NCBI GenBank assembly: GCA_002441525.1
Contig: DJWH01000082.1
Coordinates: 1-5,793, forward strand
Reading direction: 5' to 3'
DNA: 5,793 nucleotides
Origin: Acholeplasmataceae bacterium UBA6235
GTDB lineage: Bacteria > Bacillota_I > Bacilli_A > Acholeplasmatales > UBA5453
Part shown: piece after piece, positions 1-5,793 of the stretch
Position numbering within the stretch: the stretch's first letter is position 1
How the letters are laid out: each line of letters starts with the position of its first letter
Notes under the pieces: generated by a model
Databases searched by the model: none
The model's input: only the letters and a program-made list of their open reading frames with translations
Told to the model about the DNA's origin: nothing
Made by a program: the position numbers and the translations under genes

Positions 1-1241
1 ACATCTTCGTAAGAAAAACCACTATCCGTGTTTGGATCGATGATGAAGAAGGCGAATACATGGAAGCAGTTATCGCTGAATTCAATAAAGTATATCCAAA
101 TATCATTGTTGAACACCAACACATGGGATCAGTAGACGCTCGTGAAAGACTAAAAACTTTCGGTCCTTCAGGTAACGGTGCTGACGTATTCCAATTCCCA
201 CATGACCACTTAGCACAAGCGGTTCTTGAAGACTTAGTCTATGCATTACCAACTGCAACCAAGACTTTATTGGAATCCAGAGCACACCAATTGGGTTTGG
301 ATATCGCAACATTATTCTATGATGAAAATGCGAAATCATTTGACCCAGCATCTCCAAACGCTGTAGAAAGACTATATGCAGTTCCAATGTCAATTGAATC
401 TATTGGTCTATTCTATAACAAAGACTTAGTCACTACACCTGCAACTACAATGGAACAAATCGTTACTGAAGCGCAAGCTTGGAACGCAGTTGTTGTTGAT
501 GACGGTTCTGGTCAAACAAGAGCTCAAAAAGGTCTATATTATCTAAATACTTCCAGCCACTGGGCAGACTCTTACTTCATGCAAGGTTTCTACTCCGCAT
601 TCAACTTTACACCATTCGGACCAACCCTTGACAACCCTAACCAAGTAGGATTTGCTAATGCTGTGAACGCATTAACTTATTTCCAAAACACTTTAAAACC
701 TATCACAACTGGTACAGGTGGACATAACTCCGTTACTGGTGGTGCAAACTTTGAAGCTGGTTTAGTGCCATACATCATCGCGGGTCCTTGGAACCACGAA
801 GGTTATGAAAATGCAGGTTTAAACTATGGCGTTGCACAAATGCCTACCATCAATGGTCAACCTATGAAGACTTTCGCAGGTGCTATGATGGCTGCAGTCT
901 ACAAATATTCAGAAAATAAAGAAGCTGCAATAAAGTTCGTTGAATTTTTGAACTCTGACGTTGCAATGGCTTTACAATATGAATACAAGACAAAACTTCC
1001 AGCATTAAAGACTGACTTACTTGCTAACATCGAAGGCGTTGCAGACGATGAAAAATTAATGGCTATGGCTGTTCAATTACAAACATCTATTCCAATGCCA
1101 ACCATCCCACAAGTTACTTATTATTGGGGTCCAGGTGAAACTATGTTACAAGCAATCTGGAATAACAACGTTGTTCCTCTAACAGCAGCACAACAAGCTG
1201 AACAATCTTACCAAGTATTGGCCGGATTATCAGCAAACTAA
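1..1241 (+). CDS. malE: Maltose/maltodextrin-type ABC transporter solute-binding protein, MalE-like (5' end missing)
   Basis: This is the extracellular binding protein of a carbohydrate ABC importer; it captures a sugar, probably a malto-oligosaccharide, and delivers it to the MalF/MalG channel. The frame is open from the left edge (first full codon at base 3) to TAA at 1239-1241, giving 412 residues. The ATG at base 60 is internal: codons upstream of it encode a typical binding-protein first strand (TIRVWIDDEEGEYM) followed by the helix and 'KVYPNI' strand of cluster-1 sugar-binding proteins. The missing part is therefore only the signal peptide (lipoprotein type in Gram-positives) and a short linker. 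Family landmarks include GADVFQFPHDHL near base 177 (compare GPDIIFWAHDRF in E. coli MalE), VPMSIESIGLFYNKDL near 384-426, IAGPWNHEGYENAGLNYGV near 777-831, and the NKEAAIKFVEFL helix near 918-951. Phe codons strongly favour TTC (14 of 19), consistent with high expression. The MalE family is secure; exact sugar specificity is inferred from the MalF/MalG neighbours. Confidence 0.92.
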   Translation, partial: IFVRKTTIRVWIDDEEGEYMEAVIAEFNKVYPNIIVEHQHMGSVDARERLKTFGPSGNGADVFQFPHDHLAQAVLEDLVYALPTATKTLLESRAHQLGLDIATLFYDENAKSFDPASPNAVERLYAVPMSIESIGLFYNKDLVTTPATTMEQIVTEAQAWNAVVVDDGSGQTRAQKGLYYLNTSSHWADSYFMQGFYSAFNFTPFGPTLDNPNQVGFANAVNALTYFQNTLKPITTGTGGHNSVTGGANFEAGLVPYIIAGPWNHEGYENAGLNYGVAQMPTINGQPMKTFAGAMMAAVYKYSENKEAAIKFVEFLNSDVAMALQYEYKTKLPALKTDLLANIEGVADDEKLMAMAVQLQTSIPMPTIPQVTYYWGPGETMLQAIWNNNVVPLTAAQQAEQSYQVLAGLSAN

Positions 1242-1261
1242 TTTAAGTATTGAACTAATCG

Positions 1262-1290
1262 ATGAAGGCGGCAAATTTTGCCGCCCTCAT
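1262..1290 (+). promoter_or_regulatory. Intercistronic stem-loop between malE and malF
   Basis: GGCGGCAAA (1267-1275) pairs perfectly with TTTGCCGCC (1277-1285). After one A/C mismatch, the stem continues with ATGA (1262-1265) against TCAT (1287-1290). It starts 20 bases after the malE stop and ends before the malF Shine-Dalgarno. What follows (TTGATTATATATAAA) is not a proper U-tract, so it would be at best a leaky terminator. It may instead be a 3' barrier that stabilises the malE transcript. Either role would yield more binding protein than permease, as known for the REP hairpins between malE and malF in E. coli. The hairpin is seen directly; its role is inferred. Confidence 0.75.
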
Positions 1291-1306
1291 TTGATTATAT
1301 ATAAAC

Positions 1307-1311
1307 GGAGG
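1307..1311 (+). promoter_or_regulatory. Ribosome binding site of malF
   Basis: GGAGG sits 5 bases before the ATG at 1317 and fixes the malF start. The spacing is a little short but functional. It lies just downstream of the intercistronic stem-loop and is not sequestered by it. Confidence 0.85.
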
Positions 1312-1316
1312 CACAG

Positions 1317-3680
1317 ATGAAATTTATAAGCGTTTTAAAGGCAATTGCATCTGGATTAATCTGGGGATTGGGCCAAGTTTTAAACAAACAGTTTTTTAAG
1401 GCTATCTTCTTTTTGGTACCATTTTTAGTTTTTGTCGCATTTGAGTTGGGCACCAGTAAATATTTGGTAGATACGAACCCATATGATAAAATACCTGGGG
1501 AAAACTTTGGTGATCTTTGGGTAACAAACAAGTTTATGTTAAGATACGGTGATATGGTTTCTCGTGGAGAAATCGACGAATATACCGATTTTACGAATTA
1601 CATCAATGACATTGGCGGTTTGGAAAATCTTGATGAGCAAAAACTCATAGAGTTTGTTGGTCAAGATTTGGTGAAGAATAATCCAACAGTGTATTGGAAT
1701 ATTGCAACACCGAATGTCAAAATCCTTGCTGCAGATTTTTTAAATCCAGAAAATAACATACATATCTTCCGCAGACAAGATTTGTTTAAGGATGCCAACG
1801 GCACTTATTACATTGAACGTAATAAAACAGCCTCAGATGGTACTGTATCTAAAGAATATGTCGAGTCCACCATCTTATCTGGCGAATTAAACGAAAGCAA
1901 TATTTTAAGCAGTAAAGATGGACTTACCGATTTTAAGAAAAATGGGGAAATCTATCGCTTAAGTGGTGTATATTATGTCAGAGTTAACGACAATGGCGTC
2001 ACAAAGTACATCAATATTTTAACTGAAGAAGTTACGGTATTATCACAAGTACCTGCAAGGGTACAAGTATCCGGGCCATTGTATGTAAATAATGGTGTTA
2101 TTTATGAATACTTCGAGCCTAAATTAGTCTATTTAGGGGCTCGTTTACAATACAAAGAAACCCCATTTACGGTCGCATTGAGAGCATCGCTACGCGATGA
2201 TATCTATGGAGCACCAGGGAACAGACGCGATAACGATGACTTTACGAAGTTCATGATTAAAGTCTATCTTGCAATGAACCCTGAAATCAAAGAAACGTTT
2301 GAAACACAGTACGATGAATTCTTCTACGATCAAGCAGGTGTATTTGTCAGAGGTTACTGGTCAGTAATCACATTAGGTGTGGCTGAAAAGATTGATTTCA
2401 ACGAATATAACAACTTGAGAGACGCTCTCATTGGTACAAGTACTAGTGACTATCCGCTATCCACATTCGTATCACCGGCAGAATCCGTACCAATCATCGG
2501 TCACATCTCTACCATGTTAATGTTGCAAGGGTTGATTGCTATTATCGGTTCGTTCTTCTTCTTTATTTTCATGTTTTGGTCGATCAAAGATGCTTATCAA
2601 GTGTCTGAAGCTAAACGAAAGAGAGAAGAAGTACTTAAAGAAGGCAAATACTTTAAGAGCGTATATGAAGACTTCTTTGAATATATCATCTTATCTCCAG
2701 CATTGCTCGTATTAGCATTCATTTCAATCATGCCGATTACATTCGGATTTATCATGGCGTTTACATCCATTTCGGGTCCAACATCCATGGTCGCAACCTT
2801 CGACTGGGTAGGATTACAAAACTTTACTGCGTTATTTGATTTCTCAAGTGGATTTGGAGCATCCTTTGGACAAGCATTCTGGCGCGTTTTAGGTTGGACA
2901 TTCATTTGGGCAATTCTATCGACATTTACAGTGTTCTTTGGTGGGTTTATCCAAGCCCTCATCTTAAATAGTGAAAAGGTCGTATTTAGAAAATTATGGC
3001 GTACGATTCTCATCTTACCATGGGCTATTCCAGCGCTACTTTCACAAATGGTATTCTCCGTTATGTTCAATGATAACGGCTTCGTGAACGCATTTTTAAG
3101 AGACATTGGTGTTTATGGCATTTTAGAAAATATCGGTATGCTAGGTCGTCAAGGTCAGTTCTTAACGGGTATTGATCGTCTTTTATTCTTAGGGGAAGAA
3201 AACATCCGTTGGTTCTCAAACCCATTCAATCCAACATTTGTTCGCTTGGCACTGGTTATCGTTAATATCTGGTTAGGTTTCCCATACTTCATGGCATTAA
3301 TGACCGGTATTATGACAGCCATCGACAAGACATTATATGAAGCAGCAGATATCGATGGTGCTACTGGCATGCAAAAGATTACCCAAATCACCATGCCATT
3401 GGTGTTATATTCAACAGCACCAATCTTAATTATGACATTCTCTGGTAACTTCAATAACTTCGGGGTTATCTACTTTATTACCGGTGGGGGGCCAAATGCG
3501 GGCAACTATAACCGGGGATTTGCGGGAGATACAGACATTCTGATCTCCTGGATGTACAAGCTTACAGTAGATGAATCTATCTACAATATGGCTTCTGTAT
3601 TCTCAGTGCTCATCTTCTTATTCGTAGGGTCTATTACGGCATGGAACCTATCAAGAACCAGAGCATTCCAGGAGGATTAA
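1317..3680 (+). CDS. malF: Maltose/maltodextrin-type ABC transporter permease MalF with a large extracellular insert domain
   Basis: One of the two membrane permeases of the importer; it forms half of the translocation path. Predicted layout of the 787 residues: a short cytoplasmic start with a GLGQVLNKQ motif (17-25), TM1 (about 28-44), a large hydrophilic region (about 46-399), TM2 (400-423), a charged cytoplasmic linker containing KRKREE (433-438), and then the permease core with TM3 (457-482), TM4 (524-550), TM5 (561-584), TM6 (641-665), TM7 (694-714) and TM8 (757-777). The EAA loop that docks onto the ATPase runs from E675-A-A to I691 and P694, with G681 at the consensus place. The positive linker puts the large region outside. 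E. coli MalF has 514 residues and also 8 segments, but its big periplasmic domain P2 lies between TM3 and TM4; here that loop is only about 40 residues and the bulk lies between TM1 and TM2. The start is supported by GGAGG at 1307. It is followed 3 bp later by malG. The large domain resembles nothing I recognise. Confidence 0.9.
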   Translation: MKFISVLKAIASGLIWGLGQVLNKQFFKAIFFLVPFLVFVAFELGTSKYLVDTNPYDKIPGENFGDLWVTNKFMLRYGDMVSRGEIDEYTDFTNYINDIGGLENLDEQKLIEFVGQDLVKNNPTVYWNIATPNVKILAADFLNPENNIHIFRRQDLFKDANGTYYIERNKTASDGTVSKEYVESTILSGELNESNILSSKDGLTDFKKNGEIYRLSGVYYVRVNDNGVTKYINILTEEVTVLSQVPARVQVSGPLYVNNGVIYEYFEPKLVYLGARLQYKETPFTVALRASLRDDIYGAPGNRRDNDDFTKFMIKVYLAMNPEIKETFETQYDEFFYDQAGVFVRGYWSVITLGVAEKIDFNEYNNLRDALIGTSTSDYPLSTFVSPAESVPIIGHISTMLMLQGLIAIIGSFFFFIFMFWSIKDAYQVSEAKRKREEVLKEGKYFKSVYEDFFEYIILSPALLVLAFISIMPITFGFIMAFTSISGPTSMVATFDWVGLQNFTALFDFSSGFGASFGQAFWRVLGWTFIWAILSTFTVFFGGFIQALILNSEKVVFRKLWRTILILPWAIPALLSQMVFSVMFNDNGFVNAFLRDIGVYGILENIGMLGRQGQFLTGIDRLLFLGEENIRWFSNPFNPTFVRLALVIVNIWLGFPYFMALMTGIMTAIDKTLYEAADIDGATGMQKITQITMPLVLYSTAPILIMTFSGNFNNFGVIYFITGGGPNAGNYNRGFAGDTDILISWMYKLTVDESIYNMASVFSVLIFLFVGSITAWNLSRTRAFQED
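3670..3675 (+). promoter_or_regulatory. Ribosome binding site of malG, inside the malF 3' end
   Basis: AGGAGG lies within the last codons of malF (TAA at 3678-3680) and 8 bases before the malG ATG at 3684. Ribosomes finishing malF would cover it, so translation of the two permeases is probably coupled, fitting a 1:1 MalF:MalG complex. Confidence 0.9.
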
Positions 3681-3683
3681 ACC

Positions 3684-5201
3684 ATGGCAATCTATCTATA
3701 TATCATCGGATTCTTAGTCATTGTTGCCCTACTCGTTCAACAAAGTGTTGCGAACGAAATTGCCGTTAAAAAGGGTTATGAATCACAAGCCAATCACTGG
3801 ATTGGACTCATTCCTGTCTATGGTGTGATTCACTTCTTAAAGAAGAAGAATCTCAAAGACACCACCGAATCATCGATTCGATATGCATGGAACCCACAAG
3901 TCTTGTTTAGAAGTTTCTTAATCTTCAGTTTGTTGACCATCATCGCCATTATCATCATTGTTCCGGTGTCAATTTTGGGTTACTTATCGATTAAGAATGA
4001 CTTATTAAAATCATTACTATTCATTTATTTCACTTTATTTGTGATATTCTCTTACCACTCATTGGTTGTTGAAGTAGCACGTAAAAAAGGTTATGAAGAC
4101 ATCTTTGTTCATCTAATCACATTGGTGCCATTATTTGGTTTATTCCACATTTTGGTTCAATTATCAAACGAGCAAAGAGGTGAAATGATTGGTTATAAAC
4201 GTAACACAAACCAACTAGACTCATCTAAAGCATTGATCATTTATGCGTTAACATTGCTTCCAATCTTTGGTTTAATCTACTATGTTTGGTTGGTGCCAAA
4301 GAAACGTAACATCTCCAACAGTGCCATCAAACAATCCTTTAGCTTTGGTAGCATCCTATCGAGACTATTGGTCTATGGCGAAATCACCTTGGTTGCTGTC
4401 ATTGTCATCGTACCAGTGGTGTATATTTTCGGTTTGGCATTCTCAAACATTCAAACCAGTATTCCAAACACCATTTGGCCAGCCAATCCGAACTTAGGCG
4501 CGTTTACCTATCTATTTGAAGAAACCAAATTCTTCAGATGGTATGGCAACACCTTAGTCATTGCGATGATCAATATGTTGGTAGGTACCATTCTGATTAC
4601 CGGTGCTGCATATGTCTTTGCAAGATTCCAATTCAAAGGTAAAAAAGCAGGGCTATTGACCATCTTAGTACTTCAAGCATTCCCATCATTCATGGGGTTA
4701 ATTGCGATGTATGTCTTATTCTGGACATTCGATTTATTGGGTAAACCAGCAGCGCTATCGATTCTTTATATCGGGGGATCGATTCCAGGTAACCTATGGT
4801 TGATTAAAGGCTTCCTAAGCCAAATTCCGAAGGATTTGGACGAATCAGCGATGATCGATGGAGCTAACAAGGTACAAATCTTTACACAAATCATACTACC
4901 GTTATCCGTACCGATTTTAACATTCGTTGCGGTATCGATGTTTATGGGTCCATGGATGGATTATATGTTACCGGGCTTCTTATTAAACTACTACCCACGC
5001 AATGCCGGTGTTGGCTACGACGTAACCAACCAATGGACATTGGCTGTTGGTCTATTCAAGTTTATAACTGACCAAAACTACATGCACTATTCTGCATTCG
5101 CAGCAGGTGCGTTATTGGTAGGTCTACCGATCACTGTCCTTTACATGGTATTCCAAAAATACCTCATCGAAGGGATTATGGCAGGTGCAACAAAAGGGTA
5201 A
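3684..5201 (+). CDS. malG: Maltose/maltodextrin-type ABC transporter permease MalG with an N-terminal multi-membrane extension
   Basis: The second permease, partner of MalF. The core covers about residues 225-505 and matches the usual whole length of MalG proteins (E. coli MalG has 296 residues). It starts with a membrane segment (TLVAVIVIVPVVYIFGLAFS, 235-254), has the NTLVIAMINMLVGT segment typical of MalG, a canonical EAA loop (E387-S-A, G393, I403, L405, P406), and ends MAGATKG, close to the usual MalG C-terminus (VAGLTAGGVKG in E. coli). The first roughly 220 residues are extra: mainly hydrophobic, with probable segments near 3-18, 38-52, 75-103, 107-127, 142-160 and 184-204. This extension contains internal repeats (separate entries), notably ANEIAVKKGYE (23-33) and VVEVARKKGYE (128-138). 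The start is set by AGGAGG at 3670 and lies 3 bp after malF. The last codons and stop form the left arm of the terminator. The core assignment is firm; the function of the extension is unknown, perhaps assembly or regulation. Confidence 0.9.
   Translation: MAIYLYIIGFLVIVALLVQQSVANEIAVKKGYESQANHWIGLIPVYGVIHFLKKKNLKDTTESSIRYAWNPQVLFRSFLIFSLLTIIAIIIIVPVSILGYLSIKNDLLKSLLFIYFTLFVIFSYHSLVVEVARKKGYEDIFVHLITLVPLFGLFHILVQLSNEQRGEMIGYKRNTNQLDSSKALIIYALTLLPIFGLIYYVWLVPKKRNISNSAIKQSFSFGSILSRLLVYGEITLVAVIVIVPVVYIFGLAFSNIQTSIPNTIWPANPNLGAFTYLFEETKFFRWYGNTLVIAMINMLVGTILITGAAYVFARFQFKGKKAGLLTILVLQAFPSFMGLIAMYVLFWTFDLLGKPAALSILYIGGSIPGNLWLIKGFLSQIPKDLDESAMIDGANKVQIFTQIILPLSVPILTFVAVSMFMGPWMDYMLPGFLLNYYPRNAGVGYDVTNQWTLAVGLFKFITDQNYMHYSAFAAGALLVGLPITVLYMVFQKYLIEGIMAGATKG
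3744..3839 (+). repeat. Protein-level repeat A, copy 1 (malG residues 21-52)
   Basis: Aligned without gaps at an offset of 105 residues to residues 126-157, I count 15 identities in 32 positions: S21, E25, A27, K29, K30, G31, Y32, E33, H38, I40, L42, P44, G47, H50, L52. The pattern is E-[IV]-A-x-KKGYE, then after 4 residues H-x-I-x-L-x-P-x-[YF]-G-x-x-H-x-L, and each copy follows a hydrophobic segment. The DNA of the copies has diverged, so the duplication is old. Confidence 0.75.
4059..4154 (+). repeat. Protein-level repeat A, copy 2 (malG residues 126-157)
   Basis: Partner of the copy at 3744-3839, with E130, A132, KKGYE at 134-138, H143, P149, G152 and H155 all conserved at the same spacing. 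A third, shorter relative (TLLPIFGLIYYV, residues 190-201) keeps the L-x-P-x-[YF]-G core but lacks the KKGYE part. Confidence 0.75.
4239..4445 (+). repeat. Protein-level repeat B: P-x-x-G segment plus MalG core TM1 (residues 186-254), similar to residues 37-103
   Basis: Residues 85-95 (TIIAIIIIVPV) and 235-245 (TLVAVIVIVPV) match closely, each followed by a Gly four or five residues on. Each lies about 50 residues after an L-x-P-x-[YF]-G element (P44 to P94 is 50; P193 to P244 is 51). This suggests that bases 3792-3992 and 4239-4445 derive from one unit, the second of which leads into the permease core. Identity is mostly in hydrophobic residues, so this repeat is less certain than repeat A. 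Confidence 0.5.
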
Positions 5202-5217
5202 GCAATTACCCTTTTTT
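5192..5217 (+). terminator. Intrinsic terminator of the mal operon, overlapping the malG stop
   Basis: AAAAGGGTAA (5192-5201) pairs perfectly with TTACCCTTTT (5206-5215) across a GCAA loop of the GNRA class, with a T-run at 5212-5217 and further T-rich sequence after it. The left arm contains the last two sense codons and the TAA of malG, so the operon ends with almost no 3' untranslated sequence before the hairpin. Confidence 0.92.
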
Positions 5218-5241
5218 CTTTGTCTAAACGGTCAATAAAAC

Positions 5242-5270
5242 TTGTTTGAAGGGGTGGATTATTATATAAT
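5242..5270 (+). promoter_or_regulatory. Probable sigma-A-type promoter of glnS
   Basis: A perfect TATAAT at 5265-5270 is preceded by TTGTTT (5242-5247, 3 of 6 matches to TTGACA) with an ideal 17-base spacer. Transcription would start near 5277, giving a leader of about 15 bases that still includes the glnS Shine-Dalgarno. Its place directly after the mal terminator supports glnS being an independent unit. The short leader leaves no room for a T-box or riboswitch. Confidence 0.75.
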
Positions 5271-5278
5271 AAGTAATT

Positions 5279-5284
5279 AGGAAG
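5279..5284 (+). promoter_or_regulatory. Ribosome binding site of glnS
   Basis: AGGAAG ends 7 bases before the ATG at 5292 and supports that start over the in-frame ATG at residue 12, which has no purine-rich site before it. Confidence 0.75.
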
Positions 5285-5291
5285 TGATATT

Positions 5292-5793
5292 ATGGAAAAC
5301 CATTCAAATTTTATTAAAACCATCATGATTCAAGACCTTGAATCCAAAAAACACAACGATATTATTACCCGTTTTCCGCCTGAACCGAACGGTTATTTAC
5401 ACATCGGCCATGCGAGAGCGGTCATCAATAACTTCGAATTAGCGAAAAACTTTGGCGGAAACACCAATCTCCGTTTTGATGATACCAACCCTGGTAAAGA
5501 AGACGTTGAATACGTCAACGCCATCATTGAAGACATCAAATGGTTAGGTTACACCCCAAGCAATATTTACTACGCATCGGATTATTTCGGTGAAATGTAT
5601 GAACGTGCAGTATTATTGATTAAAAAAGGATTGGCTTATGTCGATGATTTAACTGCAGAAGAAATCTCCCGTACCCGTGGGAATTTAACCACACCAGGGG
5701 TCGAATCTAAAAATAGAAATCGCCCTGTAGAAGAAAACCTACAACTCTTTGATGACATGAAAAATGGCAAATTCAAAGAAGGTGAAGTCGTTC
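5292..5793 (+). CDS. glnS: Glutaminyl-tRNA synthetase, N-terminal part (3' end missing)
   Basis: Cytoplasmic class I aminoacyl-tRNA synthetase that charges tRNA-Gln with glutamine using ATP. The 167 full codons present cover the start of the Rossmann catalytic domain. Key signatures are [15 protein letters not shown] (27-41) with the class I HIGH motif at 37-40, [17 protein letters not shown] (about 59-75), [17 protein letters not shown] and the [16 protein letters not shown] stretch. These follow E. coli GlnRS closely ([40 protein letters not shown]). The [12 protein letters not shown] form excludes ordinary bacterial GluRS, which has a P-S-P-T-G type HIGH region. The family's usual length is about 550 residues, so roughly two thirds, including the KMSKS loop and the anticodon-binding barrels, lie beyond the right edge. 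The start is chosen by AGGAAG at 5279 and the promoter at 5242-5270. It is not functionally linked to the sugar importer. Confidence 0.95.
   Translation, partial: MENHSNFIKTIMIQDLESKKHNDIITRFPPEPNGYLHIGHARAVINNFELAKNFGGNTNLRFDDTNPGKEDVEYVNAIIEDIKWLGYTPSNIYYASDYFGEMYERAVLLIKKGLAYVDDLTAEEISRTRGNLTTPGVESKNRNRPVEENLQLFDDMKNGKFKEGEVV

Noticed and set aside
60..62. ATG as the start of the binding-protein gene
   Set aside because: The frame is open to the left edge, and the codons before it encode the conserved first strand of the MalE fold; no Shine-Dalgarno precedes this ATG.
1278..1305. Promoter-like TTGCCG with a 16-base spacer to TATAAA, ahead of malF
   Set aside because: Transcription would start at about 1312, after the GGAGG at 1307-1311, so the message would lack its ribosome binding site; the -35 part is simply the right arm of the stem-loop.
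2597..3106. Open stretch of 169 codons on the - strand
   Set aside because: It lies wholly inside the conserved MalF core, has no ribosome binding site, and its translation resembles no family; it is a shadow of the coding strand.
4282..4497. Small + strand open frame inside malG
   Set aside because: It overlaps the repeat-containing extension and core TM1 of MalG in another frame, with no start signal of its own and a composition typical of a frame shadow.
5202..5291. T-box or other leader regulator for glnS
   Set aside because: The predicted transcript start leaves only about 15 bases of leader, and no T-box consensus is present in this gap.
5141..5326. Small - strand open frame across the malG end and the glnS start
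   Set aside because: It crosses the terminator, the glnS promoter and the start of glnS, and shows no ribosome binding site or recognisable product.
1..5793. CRISPR arrays, tRNA or rRNA genes, insertion sequences, attachment sites
   Set aside because: I saw no regularly spaced direct DNA repeats, no cloverleaf-like sequence, no transposase and no terminal inverted repeats; the window is filled by four genes with short gaps.
1..5793. UGA=Trp genetic code (Mycoplasma/Spiroplasma type)
   Set aside because: Conserved Trp positions I read are TGG, and no in-frame TGA occurs in the four reading frames.

Overview
The window holds the distal part of a maltose/maltodextrin-type ABC importer operon, followed by the start of a glutaminyl-tRNA synthetase gene, all on the + strand. 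The order is: the 3' part of a MalE-like solute-binding protein gene (cut by the left edge), a GC-rich intercistronic stem-loop, a MalF-like permease of 787 residues, a MalG-like permease of 505 residues, a strong intrinsic terminator that overlaps the malG stop codon, a glnS promoter, and the first 167 codons of glnS (cut by the right edge). There are no gene-free stretches over 300 bases. The two gaps are 75 bp (malE-malF) and 90 bp (malG-glnS).

The DNA is fairly AT-rich (roughly 40% GC by eye). Shine-Dalgarno sites are strong and purine-rich, Gln is almost always CAA, and Leu is mostly TTA/TTG. All three visible stops are TAA. Trp is read from TGG and I saw no in-frame TGA, so nothing suggests the UGA=Trp code of Mycoplasma or Spiroplasma. 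The overall look fits a low-GC Bacillota or a standard-code mollicute of the Acholeplasma kind. That placement is an inference from style and protein flavour, not from a marker gene.

MalE would capture the oligosaccharide outside the cell. MalF and MalG form the membrane channel; both carry the EAA loop that docks onto the ATPase. The ATPase itself (MalK/MsmX type) is not in the window. malF and malG are 3 bp apart, and the malG Shine-Dalgarno lies inside the 3' end of malF, so they are almost certainly co-translated. The stem-loop after malE could give more binding protein than permease.

The most unusual content is in the permeases. MalF has a predicted extracellular domain of about 350 residues between its first and second membrane segments, whereas the E. 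coli MalF P2 domain lies between segments 3 and 4. MalG has an N-terminal membrane extension of about 220 residues that shows clear internal duplication, including an ungapped repeat with a 105-residue offset. One repeat unit resembles the first membrane segment of the MalG core itself.
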